5,312 nt of DNA from Pseudomonadota bacterium (GCA_023393655.1 JAEWKP010000292.1:1-5312), one strand, 5' to 3'; numbered from the stretch's first letter, positions 1 through 5,312 are shown. Numbers and translations are program-made. Notes: generated by a model from the sequence alone, not told the origin.

Positions 1-50
1 GCACATGCCGGCCCCGTACCAGGTTCCGCGTCGGAGGGTGGACGCTGCGA

Positions 51-335
51 TCAGTTGCAGCCGCAGCCGTGACCGAAACCCCCGAGCAGGCCGCCGACGA
101 GGCCGTTGCGGGAGACGATCGCCTTCACCGGGGCGACGACGCCGACCTTGTTGCCGTTGGCGATGCCGTTGCCACTGAGCACGCTGACATTGTTGAGCGC
201 ATTGATCTTGACGCCCGACACGGCCGTCGTCACCGGGGCGATGATGCCGCCGAGAAGCGAACCGCCTCGCCCACCGGCCATGGCGGGGGACACGGCGAAA
301 GCTGCAACCGTAGCGAGAACAAACGCGTATTTCAT
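51..335 (-). CDS. Small secreted Gly/Val-rich protein of unknown function (94 aa)
   Basis: I do not recognise a named family. The protein starts MKYAFVLATVAAFAVSPAMA, a classical Sec signal peptide with probable cleavage after A20, leaving about 74 mature residues that are rich in Gly, Val, Ala and Asn. A motif is duplicated in the mature part: IIAPVTTAVSG (31-41) and VVAPVKAIVSRNG (66-78). Around them are two LLGG blocks (27-30, 83-86) and a central Asn/Ser/Gly segment (45-62). The C-terminus, VGGLLGGFGHGCGCN, has two cysteines (C91, C93). The start at 335 is chosen because an AGGGAG ribosome site lies 7 nt upstream and the signal peptide begins there; an ATG 15 codons upstream would add a hydrophilic leader in front of the signal peptide. 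The gene is divergent from a beta-barrel gene. A small cell-surface or matrix protein is possible, but that is inference. Reality of the gene is fairly sure; function is unknown. Confidence 0.8.
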   Translation of the reverse strand: MKYAFVLATVAAFAVSPAMAGGRGGSLLGGIIAPVTTAVSGVKINALNNVSVLSGNGIANGNKVGVVAPVKAIVSRNGLVGGLLGGFGHGCGCN

Positions 336-342
336 CTTGTTT

Positions 343-348
343 CTCCCT
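343..348 (-). promoter_or_regulatory. Ribosome binding site of the small secreted protein gene
   Basis: On the minus strand this reads AGGGAG, 7 nt before the ATG at 335. It decides the start in favour of the signal-peptide methionine rather than the upstream in-frame ATG at 380. Confidence 0.7.
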
Positions 349-380
349 GTTTCGCCTCCGGGCCGGAAGCGATGAAACAC

Positions 381-409
381 GTATAAGTTGCAACAACCTC
401 TGCAAGCAA
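381..409 (-). promoter_or_regulatory. Predicted sigma70-type promoter of the small secreted protein gene
   Basis: Read on the minus strand, TTGCTT (404-409) is followed after exactly 17 nt by TTATAC (381-386), a good match to -35 and -10 hexamers. Transcription would begin around 374 and give a leader of roughly 40 nt before the start codon at 335. It lies at the edge of the AT-rich intergenic stretch. This is a motif match by eye only. Confidence 0.5.
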
Positions 410-421
410 CCTTCTCTCAAC

Positions 422-449
422 GTTAACCATACCGAGTAAAGTTAACTCG
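422..449. promoter_or_regulatory. Paired GTTAAC sites with overlapping inverted repeat (possible operator)
   Basis: GTTAAC, itself a palindrome, occurs at 422-427 and again at 441-446, 19 bp apart and so close to two helical turns. The first copy reads GTTAACCAT. The second overlaps an inverted repeat CGAGT (433-437) / ACTCG (445-449). The sites lie just upstream of the predicted small-gene promoter and between two divergent genes, a normal place for a shared regulator. TTAACCAT resembles a CtrA half-site known from alphaproteobacteria, but the two TTAA elements are not at the canonical 7-nt spacing, so the regulator is uncertain. Confidence 0.3.
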
Positions 450-540
450 CAATCAAATCGTATACTTGAAGATAAAAATTCAATTCTATTCCACGATATA
501 CAAGACTAATTGAATACAACTGAAAGCATATCTCGCACGA

Positions 541-556
541 TTCACGTTTAATTAAC
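541..556 (+). promoter_or_regulatory. CtrA-like box upstream of the beta-barrel gene
   Basis: TTCA, seven bases, then TTAAC matches the CtrA consensus TTAA-N7-TTAAC with one mismatch. It ends 49 bp upstream of the preferred start at 606. In AT-rich DNA such a match can arise by chance, so this is a candidate only. If real, it argues against translation starting at the ATG at 561, which would lie only 4 bp past the box. Confidence 0.25.
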
Positions 557-605
557 CACCATGATCCATCATCTTGAAATAGATTCTGAGATTTCGGTGA
601 TGCCT

Positions 606-1772
606 ATGCGAGAAGCCATCCTTCTAGCCTTGGTCATCCACTCCTCCATTGCTCTCGCAGCCGAGAAAGCAGCCGAGGAAAAGGAAAACTCGATCGCGAT
701 CATCGGGCTTCGCGGCGGCTTCGACAGCAATCCCGCTGGCGCCTGGGGGGCCAATGGAACCCCCGTCGCCACAACCTATGCAACCTGGGATTACCTGCGC
801 GGCACATTGCAGGACGGCTACGGGCTGAATCTGTCGCTTGTCGAGACACATTACGACCCGCGCGCGCTCGCCTCGGCCCGTGCCCATTCCCTGACGCTGA
901 AGCACGGCTTCAGCCTCGGCGAGGCCAGCGCGCTGCGTTCCTCCCTGACGGCGAGCAGCGAGCAAACCTGGTCACGTCGGAAAAGCAGCCTGTCCTGGCG
1001 TGAACGGTTCGATCACAGCATCGGCTCGTTCCGCTTCTTCGCCAGCGGAGAAGCGCGGATGACGGCGCTGAACGAGCGCAACGTCTTCAATCTCGGCGAT
1101 TTCCTGCCGCGCGACGAGAATTTCGGCACGCTGGGGCTGACGGCGGGCGCCGCCTGGCGATCGGGCGAGACCGAAATCGGCCTCTCCTTCAGCGCCGCGC
1201 GCGTCCATTATATCGAGGGTATCGACTATCTCGGGTTCCGGCGCGACCATAACCGGCTGCAACCAAATCTGTTCTTCTCGACGGTGCTCAAGGGCGCCGC
1301 CATCGAGGCCTCGCTCTCGCCGTTCCGAGCCTATTTCCCGGAGAAGGAGTTCGATGCGGTCGAGAGCTTGCTCTACACGGCGAAGCTGCGCCTGCCCTAT
1401 GAGCGGTTCACGCTCGATCTCGGCTCGCTCCGCACGGTGGAAGACACCACCCTGCCCTTCTCCGTCATCAACCTGGTGACGGCGCATGAGGCGAAACTGA
1501 CGACCCGGATCGACGACGACAATGCCGTCAGCCTTTCGGCCCGCCGCAAGACCGACGATTATGTCGGCCTCGATGCCCGCTCGGACCAGAAGGGTATCGG
1601 CATCGACTACCAGCGCAACCTGGGCAAGGGCCTGATCGGCACCGTTGCCGGTGCCTGGCGCAAGACCAAGGAGACCGGCCTCACCCCCGTGACCTCATTC
1701 AGCGTCATGCTGGGCCTGCAAAAGCAGATCGATCTCAGCCGCGGCGGCAAGACGGAGAAGAGCGACGGGTAG
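606..1772 (+). CDS. Predicted outer-membrane beta-barrel protein
   Basis: The protein has 388 residues from this start. It begins with a signal peptide (hydrophobic stretch AILLALVIHSSIALA, cleavage near residue 18-19), then a short charged linker (EKAAEEKEN) and a RGGFDSNPAG segment. The rest is a long run of alternating polar/hydrophobic strands rich in aromatic residues, Gly, Ser and Arg with short turns, and contains no long hydrophobic helix. This fits an outer-membrane barrel; the N-terminal DSNP motif and length recall the BBP2-type putative porins (Pfam BBP2_2), though that name is from memory. The last strand-like segment, SFSVMLGLQKQ (364-374), is followed by a 14-residue hydrophilic tail and lacks the terminal aromatic residue usual for BAM substrates. 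In-frame ATGs at 561 and 600 are alternatives. I prefer 606 because GGTGAT lies just upstream (596-601) and the signal peptide starts there. It is divergent from the small secreted protein gene and ends before a palindromic repeat. Substrate and role are unknown. Confidence 0.75.
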   Translation: MREAILLALVIHSSIALAAEKAAEEKENSIAIIGLRGGFDSNPAGAWGANGTPVATTYATWDYLRGTLQDGYGLNLSLVETHYDPRALASARAHSLTLKHGFSLGEASALRSSLTASSEQTWSRRKSSLSWRERFDHSIGSFRFFASGEARMTALNERNVFNLGDFLPRDENFGTLGLTAGAAWRSGETEIGLSFSAARVHYIEGIDYLGFRRDHNRLQPNLFFSTVLKGAAIEASLSPFRAYFPEKEFDAVESLLYTAKLRLPYERFTLDLGSLRTVEDTTLPFSVINLVTAHEAKLTTRIDDDNAVSLSARRKTDDYVGLDARSDQKGIGIDYQRNLGKGLIGTVAGAWRKTKETGLTPVTSFSVMLGLQKQIDLSRGGKTEKSDG

Positions 1773-1789
1773 TGGCGGTCTCGCCCCCT

Positions 1790-1920
1790 TGTCATTCCGG
1801 GGCTTCGCGCAGCTAAGAACCCGGAATCCACGACTGGATTAGCCGCCTGCAATCCAGTCAGAAAGTTTCGCCCGGTCGTAGGTTCCGGGTTCGACCCTGA
1901 CGGATCGCCCCGGAATGACA
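1790..1920. repeat. Nested palindromic repeat (REP/MITE-like), possible bidirectional terminator
   Basis: The ends are a perfect 14-bp inverted repeat, TGTCATTCCGGGGC (1790-1803) and its complement (1907-1920). Inside is a second pair, GAACCCGGAA (1817-1826) with TTCCGGGTTC (1883-1892). Inside that is a 9-bp hairpin, GACTGGATT (1832-1840) / AATCCAGTC (1851-1859), with a 10-nt loop. TTCCGGG or CCCGGAA therefore occurs four times (1795, 1820, 1883, 1909), so each half can also fold alone. It fills the space between convergent genes and could block read-through in both directions, although no U-run typical of an intrinsic terminator follows. I see no target-site duplication and no coding capacity. 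I recall similar GTCATTCCGGGGC sequences as dispersed repeats in Hyphomicrobiales. Confidence 0.75.
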
Positions 1921-1952
1921 TGCTGTTGCGGCTGGATTACCGCCGCCCTCCT

Positions 1953-2909
1953 TCAGACCCGGCGGGTGCTTTCCGTCCCGAGATAGCAGATGCCCTCGCC
2001 GGGCTTGGCCTTGGGGTTGGGGAAGATGATGAAGCCATCACGCGGCATTGTCACGACCGTGCCGTCGGCGCGCCGCGCAATCGGCGTGCCCTTCGCGACA
2101 CGGTCGCCGGTCTTCCAGCTGCCCTCGACGCGGTCGCCCTCGGCCTCACAGATCACGAGATCGTCCATATGCACCACGGTGCGCGCGGCTGGCGCCAGCG
2201 GCGGCTCGTCGGTCAGACCGAGATGGACGAGCACGTTGCGGATCGCCGTGTAGCCGACATCGACCGAGGCCGGGTCCTCGTGGCGCCCGCATTCGAGCGT
2301 CACGCCATAGCCGCCGGCGAAGCGCATGAACTCCGTCGTGCCGAAGCCTTCCGTCACGGCGAGCCGCGGCAGGTTCAGGCGCTCGCGCGCCGCGAGCAGC
2401 CGGACATAGATATCGAGCCAACCATGGATCATCAGGTCGACGCCGAGGCAGGCGGCGAAGGCGGCCTCGGCCGCGCAATGGCGGAAGGGTTCGAGCGTGC
2501 CACGATTGTCGTCCGGGCCGAAAAAGACGAAGGGCACGCCTTCCCCGGTGAAGGAATGGACGTCGAGCAGCATGTCGTGCTGGCGCAGGATGGCGGAGAG
2601 CCGGTTGCCGAGCCTGTCCTCGTTGTCATCAGGCTGCGGCCGCTCGCGCAGGTCGCGGTTGAGGTTGCGGTCGCCCTCGCGGGTGTTCTGCCGATAGGCC
2701 TTGGGATTGGCGACAGGCAGGAAGGTGACCTCGCCGCGCTGGATCGAGACACGGCCGGCGCGGCAATCCTCAATCACGCGGGCGATGGCATTCGGCCCGC
2801 AGGTCTCGTTGCCATGGACGGCACCGAAGACGAGGAGCTTCGGCCCGGCTTTCAGCCCATGGAAGCGGATGGTCTCGAGCGGCGGATCGATCGGGTCTGG
2901 CGTGGTCAT
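1953..2909 (-). CDS. Succinylglutamate desuccinylase/aspartoacylase-family zinc hydrolase (M14-like)
   Basis: This 318-residue protein is probably a cytoplasmic zinc amidohydrolase that cleaves an N-acyl amino acid or similar amide. The fold signature is clear. GAVHGNETCG supplies zinc ligands H32 and E35, and LLDVHSF supplies H118. NPKAY (68-72) and DRNLNRDL (80-87) match the substrate-binding asparagine/arginine region. TLECGRH carries the likely general base E206. The C-terminal 60 or so residues form a small beta-rich domain (VEGSWKTGDRVAKGTPIARR onward) common in this family. There is no signal peptide. The length is normal for AstE/AspA-type proteins. It is the last gene of the operon, starting 11 bp after the DppC-like permease stop, which points to processing of the imported compound. 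The exact substrate cannot be read: succinylglutamate, acetylaspartate, N-acetyl-diaminobutyrate (DoeB-like) and other acyl amino acids are all possible. There is no arginine-succinyltransferase (ast) gene neighbourhood, so I do not call it astE. The open frame continues upstream of 2909 through the permease gene, but that part is only a shadow frame. Confidence 0.88.
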   Translation of the reverse strand: MTTPDPIDPPLETIRFHGLKAGPKLLVFGAVHGNETCGPNAIARVIEDCRAGRVSIQRGEVTFLPVANPKAYRQNTREGDRNLNRDLRERPQPDDNEDRLGNRLSAILRQHDMLLDVHSFTGEGVPFVFFGPDDNRGTLEPFRHCAAEAAFAACLGVDLMIHGWLDIYVRLLAARERLNLPRLAVTEGFGTTEFMRFAGGYGVTLECGRHEDPASVDVGYTAIRNVLVHLGLTDEPPLAPAARTVVHMDDLVICEAEGDRVEGSWKTGDRVAKGTPIARRADGTVVTMPRDGFIIFPNPKAKPGEGICYLGTESTRRV

Positions 2910-2920
2910 AGGCTCGAGTA

Positions 2921-3742
2921 TCAGGCTTTGCGAAGTTGCGAATGCGGGTCGAGAATGTCGCGCAGGCCATCGCCCAGCAGGTTGAGCCCGAGCACCGTCA
3001 TGAAGATGGCGAGGCCCGGAAAGATCGAGATCCAGGGCGCGGTGGTGATCTGGTCGCGCGCATCGGAGAGCATCGAGCCCCAGCTCGGGAAGGGCGGACG
3101 GATGCCGAGACCCAGGAAGGAGAGCGCTGCCTCCGCCAGCACGGCGCCGCCCATGCCGAGCGTACCGATGACGATGATCGGGCCGGCGATGTTCGGCAGG
3201 ATCTGCAGCAACATGATGCGCAGGTTGCTGGAACCGAAGGAGCGCGCCGCCTCGACATAGCCCTGCTGCTTGATCGACAGCGTCGCGGCCCGCGACAGCC
3301 GACAGGTATAGGACCAGTTGGTGAGGCCGAGCGCGATCAGCAGGCTGGTCAGGCCCGGCTGGAGGATCGCCATGATGGCAAGCGCGAAGATCAGCGAGGG
3401 GATCGACAGCATGAGATTGGTCAGGCCGTTGACGAAATCGTCCCACCAGCCGCCGAAATAGCCCGCCGACATGCCCAGCGCCACGCCGATCACCGTGTTG
3501 ATCAATTGCGAGACGATGCCGACCGGCAGCGAGATGCGTGCGCCGTAGAGCACCCGGCTGTAGATGTCGCGGCCTTGCGCATCCGTGCCGAACCAGAACT
3601 CGGCGCCGGGCGGAACCTCGGCATTCATCAGATTGGCGTCCATGACGGGATCGGTATGCGCGAGGAAGGGCGCCAGCGTCCCGCCGATCACGACGGCAGC
3701 GAAAAGCGCGCCGCCGATCCAGAGATTAGCCCGGAATTTCAT
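2921..3742 (-). CDS. Peptide-type ABC transporter permease, DppC/OppC family
   Basis: This 273-residue inner-membrane protein forms the translocation pore with the DppB-like partner. It begins with a membrane segment (about 8-27), followed by a periplasmic loop carrying the DppC-type signature FGTDAQGRDIYSRVLYGAR (51-69). Further membrane segments follow. The EAA coupling loop, YVEAARSFGSSNLRIMLLQ into ILPN (162-184), contacts the ATPase; the position usually occupied by His before the LPN is Gln here (Q180). SFLGLGIRPPFPSWGSML and a final membrane helix near LGLNLLGDGLRDILDP are typical of the family. The start at 3742 lies 14 bp after the stop of the preceding permease gene, with a weak purine-rich stretch (AGGGGCGG) upstream. 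Transported substrate is not readable from a permease; di/oligopeptides, or amide-linked compounds given the downstream hydrolase, are likely. Confidence 0.93.
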   Translation of the reverse strand: MKFRANLWIGGALFAAVVIGGTLAPFLAHTDPVMDANLMNAEVPPGAEFWFGTDAQGRDIYSRVLYGARISLPVGIVSQLINTVIGVALGMSAGYFGGWWDDFVNGLTNLMLSIPSLIFALAIMAILQPGLTSLLIALGLTNWSYTCRLSRAATLSIKQQGYVEAARSFGSSNLRIMLLQILPNIAGPIIVIGTLGMGGAVLAEAALSFLGLGIRPPFPSWGSMLSDARDQITTAPWISIFPGLAIFMTVLGLNLLGDGLRDILDPHSQLRKA

Positions 3743-3756
3743 CTGCTGCGCCGCCC

Positions 3757-4692
3757 CTAGGTGTATTTGATGCGCGGATCGATCAGAGCGCAGAGCACGT
3801 CCACGATGATGTTCACGACGAGGAAGAAGAGCACGAGCAGCAGGATACAGGCCTGGACGACGGGAATGTCGCGCAGCGACACGCTGTCGACCAGGAGCGA
3901 GCCGATGCCCGGCCAGGCGAAAAGCTTCTCGATCACGACGGCGCCGCCCATGATCGAGCCGAATTGCAGGCCCAGCGTGGTCAGCACGATGACCATGGCG
4001 TTGCGCGCCACATGCCAGCGCATCACCCGGACCTCGCTGTTGCCCTTGGCGCGGGCCGTGCGAACGAAGTCGGCATTCATGACCTCGAGCACCGCGGCGC
4101 GCGTCGTGCGGGCGAGCAGCGCGAGCGGCGCCACCCCGAGCGCCACTGCCGGCAGCACGATGTAGCGCGGATTGCCGTCGCCGTAGCCGAAGCTCGGGAA
4201 CCAGCCGAGAACCAGCGCGAAGGCATACATCAGCATCAGCCCGAGCCAGAACTGCGGCAGGGACAGGCCGGAGACGGCGACGAACATCGATTGCATGTCG
4301 AGCCAGCCGCCCGGCTTGAGCGCGGCCAGGAAACCGAGCGGAATGCCCAGCGCGATGGCGAAGGCCATCGCGGCAATGGCAAGTTGAAGACTGGGCCAGA
4401 TCCGCTCGAGCAGTGAATTGATCACGGGCTGGCGGGTGCGGAACGAGGTGCCGAGATCGAGCGTCGCAAGCTTCGCGGCATATTTCACGAAGCGTACATG
4501 GACGGGCTCATCGAGGCCGAACTGCTTGTTCATGCGCGCGACCTGGTCGGCATCGACCACCGAGCGGCCGTCGGACATCTGGGTCGAGGCGAAATCGCCG
4601 GGAATGACGCTGAACATCACGAAGACGAGCCCAGCGACCGCAAGCAGGATCGGGATGGCCTGCAGCAGGCGGCGGAAGACATAGGGCAGCAT
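3757..4692 (-). CDS. Peptide-type ABC transporter permease, DppB/OppB family
   Basis: This 311-residue inner-membrane protein pairs with the DppC-like permease. It starts YVFRRLLQAIPILLAVAGLV, the usual first DppB helix, ending in the VIPGDF motif (29-34). The periplasmic segment FGLDEPVHVRFVKYAAKL with LDLGTSFRTRQPV (58-90) is the classic family pattern. Membrane helices follow, including SLPQFWLGLMLMYAFALVLG (144-163). The EAA coupling loop is DFVRTARAKG with RWHVARN (208-231), and the protein ends in IDPRIKYT. The start at 4692 is preferred over an in-frame TTG at 4698 because AGGAG lies 6 nt before the ATG, whereas it would abut the TTG. The gene follows the binding-protein gene after 139 bp that contain a palindrome, and precedes the second permease by 14 bp. 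Confidence 0.94.
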   Translation of the reverse strand: MLPYVFRRLLQAIPILLAVAGLVFVMFSVIPGDFASTQMSDGRSVVDADQVARMNKQFGLDEPVHVRFVKYAAKLATLDLGTSFRTRQPVINSLLERIWPSLQLAIAAMAFAIALGIPLGFLAALKPGGWLDMQSMFVAVSGLSLPQFWLGLMLMYAFALVLGWFPSFGYGDGNPRYIVLPAVALGVAPLALLARTTRAAVLEVMNADFVRTARAKGNSEVRVMRWHVARNAMVIVLTTLGLQFGSIMGGAVVIEKLFAWPGIGSLLVDSVSLRDIPVVQACILLLVLFFLVVNIIVDVLCALIDPRIKYT

Positions 4693-4698
4693 GGTCAA

Positions 4699-4703
4699 CT
4701 CCT
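4699..4703 (-). promoter_or_regulatory. Ribosome binding site of the DppB-like permease gene
   Basis: The minus strand reads AGGAG, 6 nt before the ATG at 4692. It selects this ATG over the TTG at 4698, which has no room for a ribosome site. Confidence 0.75.
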
Positions 4704-4745
4704 GATCGCCGCCGCAGGGCGGACTCAGGTCAAGGCTCGAAAGTC

Positions 4746-4794
4746 TCCGTCACCCCGGACGGACGGCACGGCCGCACCGATCCGGGATGACGGA
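4746..4794. repeat. Intercistronic palindrome inside the transporter operon (REP-like hairpin)
   Basis: TCCGTCACCCCGGA (4746-4759) and TCCGGGATGACGGA (4781-4794) are inverted repeats over 14 bp with one mismatch (C4753 opposite A4787), enclosing a 21-nt loop. The outer sequence, GTCAnCCCGG, resembles the ends of the repeat at 1790-1920. It lies after the binding-protein gene and before the permease genes. In bacterial importers, such structures often protect the binding-protein message or reduce read-through into the membrane subunits; here that is inference. No U-run follows on the minus strand. Confidence 0.65.
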
Positions 4795-4814
4795 TGTCTT
4801 CGAGCTGGCGGGAA

Positions 4815-4826
4815 CCTCCGCGGAGG
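4815..4826. repeat. Perfect 12-bp palindrome next to the binding-protein stop codon
   Basis: CCTCCGCGGAGG is a perfect palindrome 5 bp beyond the stop codon of the binding-protein gene (minus strand). In RNA it could form only a 4-bp stem with a CGCG loop, so it is a weak structure. With the larger hairpin at 4746-4794 it may stabilise the 3' end of that message. It could be chance in GC-rich DNA. Confidence 0.35.
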
Positions 4827-4831
4827 CGCGC

Positions 4832-5312
4832 TTACTTCGCTGCGGGCGAAGACGCGTCGACCCAGAGATCCTCGTAGCGCTGGAGCGCGAGCTCCGTCGC
4901 GTTCGCCTGAAGGCCATGCAGCCAGGGCTGATAAGCCATCACCGCCTTGTTGTAGTTGAAGAACCAGACCGGAGCCTCGTCCTGCAGCATGGCGTTGGCC
5001 TTCTTGAGCAGCTCGAGCTTCTTGCCGGCGTCCTTCTCGGCCGCCGCTTCGTCGAGCAGCTTGTCATAGGCCGGGCTCTTGAAGCCGGTGTAGTTGCAGG
5101 AGGAGCGCGGCGTCGCCGAGTGGAAGCACTTCAGCGCGGTCAGCGCGTCAGGACCCGACGTGTTCGACCAGATATAGGCCTGGAAGTCGCCCTTCGCGAT
5201 GACGCCGCCGAGCGCCGAGGTCTCGACCGGCTTGACCTTCACCTTGATGCCGACCTTGGCGAGCATCGGGATCGTCGCCTCGACGATCGGAATGCCCCAG
5301 CTTTCGTTCGGC
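4832..5312 (-). CDS. Solute-binding protein of a peptide-type ABC transporter (family 5), C-terminal part
   Basis: Only the last 159 residues are visible; the frame stays open to the right edge, so the start and signal peptide lie outside the window. Family 5 binding proteins (DppA/OppA type, usually 500-550 residues) capture peptides or related ligands in the periplasm. Typical C-terminal features are present: the strand pattern AKVGIKVKVKPVE (18-30), the GDFQAYIWSNTSGPDALTALKCF segment (41-63) that matches the W-x-x-D-x-x-DPD region of DppA-like proteins, the hinge-like SPAYDKLLDEAAAEKD helix, and the DEAPVWFFNYNKAVMAY strand. Two cysteines in the visible part (C62, C72) flank a short loop and could form a periplasmic disulfide. 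It is the first visible gene of the operon with two permeases and a zinc hydrolase. The ligand cannot be told from this fragment. Confidence 0.92.
   Translation of the reverse strand, partial: PNESWGIPIVEATIPMLAKVGIKVKVKPVETSALGGVIAKGDFQAYIWSNTSGPDALTALKCFHSATPRSSCNYTGFKSPAYDKLLDEAAAEKDAGKKLELLKKANAMLQDEAPVWFFNYNKAVMAYQPWLHGLQANATELALQRYEDLWVDASSPAAK

Noticed and set aside
69..386. Plus-strand open frames opposite the small secreted protein
   Set aside because: They are antisense to a gene with a ribosome site, promoter and signal peptide, and their translations show no plausible domain.
461..502. -10-like hexamers TATACT (461-466) and TATACA (497-502) as promoter of the barrel gene
   Set aside because: Neither has a credible -35 at 16-18 nt upstream; in AT-rich DNA such hexamers are expected by chance.
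972..1487. 171-residue open frame on the minus strand inside the barrel gene
   Set aside because: It is antisense to a protein with a clear signal peptide and strand pattern; its own composition is Arg/Glu/Ala-rich without a motif.
1879..1900. tRNA T-arm-like sequence (GGGTTCGACCC)
   Set aside because: There is no acceptor stem, D-arm or anticodon arm around it. The sequence is explained by the palindromic repeat.
1790..1920. CRISPR or transposase-bearing insertion sequence
   Set aside because: The element has no regularly spaced direct repeats, no open frame and no visible target-site duplication.
1920..3260. Long 446-residue open frame on the plus strand
   Set aside because: It lies opposite the hydrolase and permease genes, is dominated by Arg, Glu, Ala and Gly, and has no recognisable domain or ribosome site. 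Such antisense open frames are expected in GC-rich genes.
2910..3446. N-terminal extension of the zinc hydrolase (179 more residues)
   Set aside because: The extension overlaps the permease gene in another frame and has no family similarity. The AstE/AspA fold begins right after the ATG at 2909.
2936..3760. 274-residue open frame on the plus strand
   Set aside because: It is antisense to the DppC-like permease, with a charged low-complexity composition and no motif. It is a shadow frame.

Overview
The window looks like chromosomal DNA from a high-GC alphaproteobacterium, most likely Hyphomicrobiales (Bosea or Methylobacterium-like). This rests on the GC-rich coding style, the Dpp/Opp-type transporter sequences, and the GTCATTCCGGGGC-type palindromic repeats I associate with that group. 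The genus is an inference; no rRNA or marker gene is present.

Left part (1-1772): two divergently oriented genes for exported proteins flank an AT-rich intergenic region. On the minus strand (51-335) is a 94-residue Gly/Val-rich secreted protein with a clear signal peptide, an internal duplicated motif and a Cys-containing C-terminus. On the plus strand (about 606-1772) is a predicted outer-membrane beta-barrel protein. The DNA between them falls to about 34 percent GC over 411-560. It holds a good sigma70-type promoter for the small gene and several TTAAC motifs that could be CtrA-like sites.

Middle (1773-1952): a 131-bp nested palindromic repeat (1790-1920) lies between the convergent ends of the barrel gene and the transporter operon. 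It is probably a dispersed REP/MITE-like element and may also help end transcription from both sides.

Right part (1953-5312): a minus-strand operon reads, in transcription order, peptide-type (family 5) solute-binding protein (C-terminal part only, running off the right edge), DppB-like permease, DppC-like permease, and a zinc-dependent succinylglutamate desuccinylase/aspartoacylase-family hydrolase. The last three are separated by only 11-14 bp. A second palindrome sits in the 139-bp gap between the binding protein and the first permease. The layout suggests import of a peptide-like or N-acylated amino-acid compound followed by cytoplasmic deacylation. The two ATPase subunits are not in the window.

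Nothing here is a proven new system. The most original part is the divergent pair of a small secreted repeat protein and an outer-membrane barrel, which may work together.
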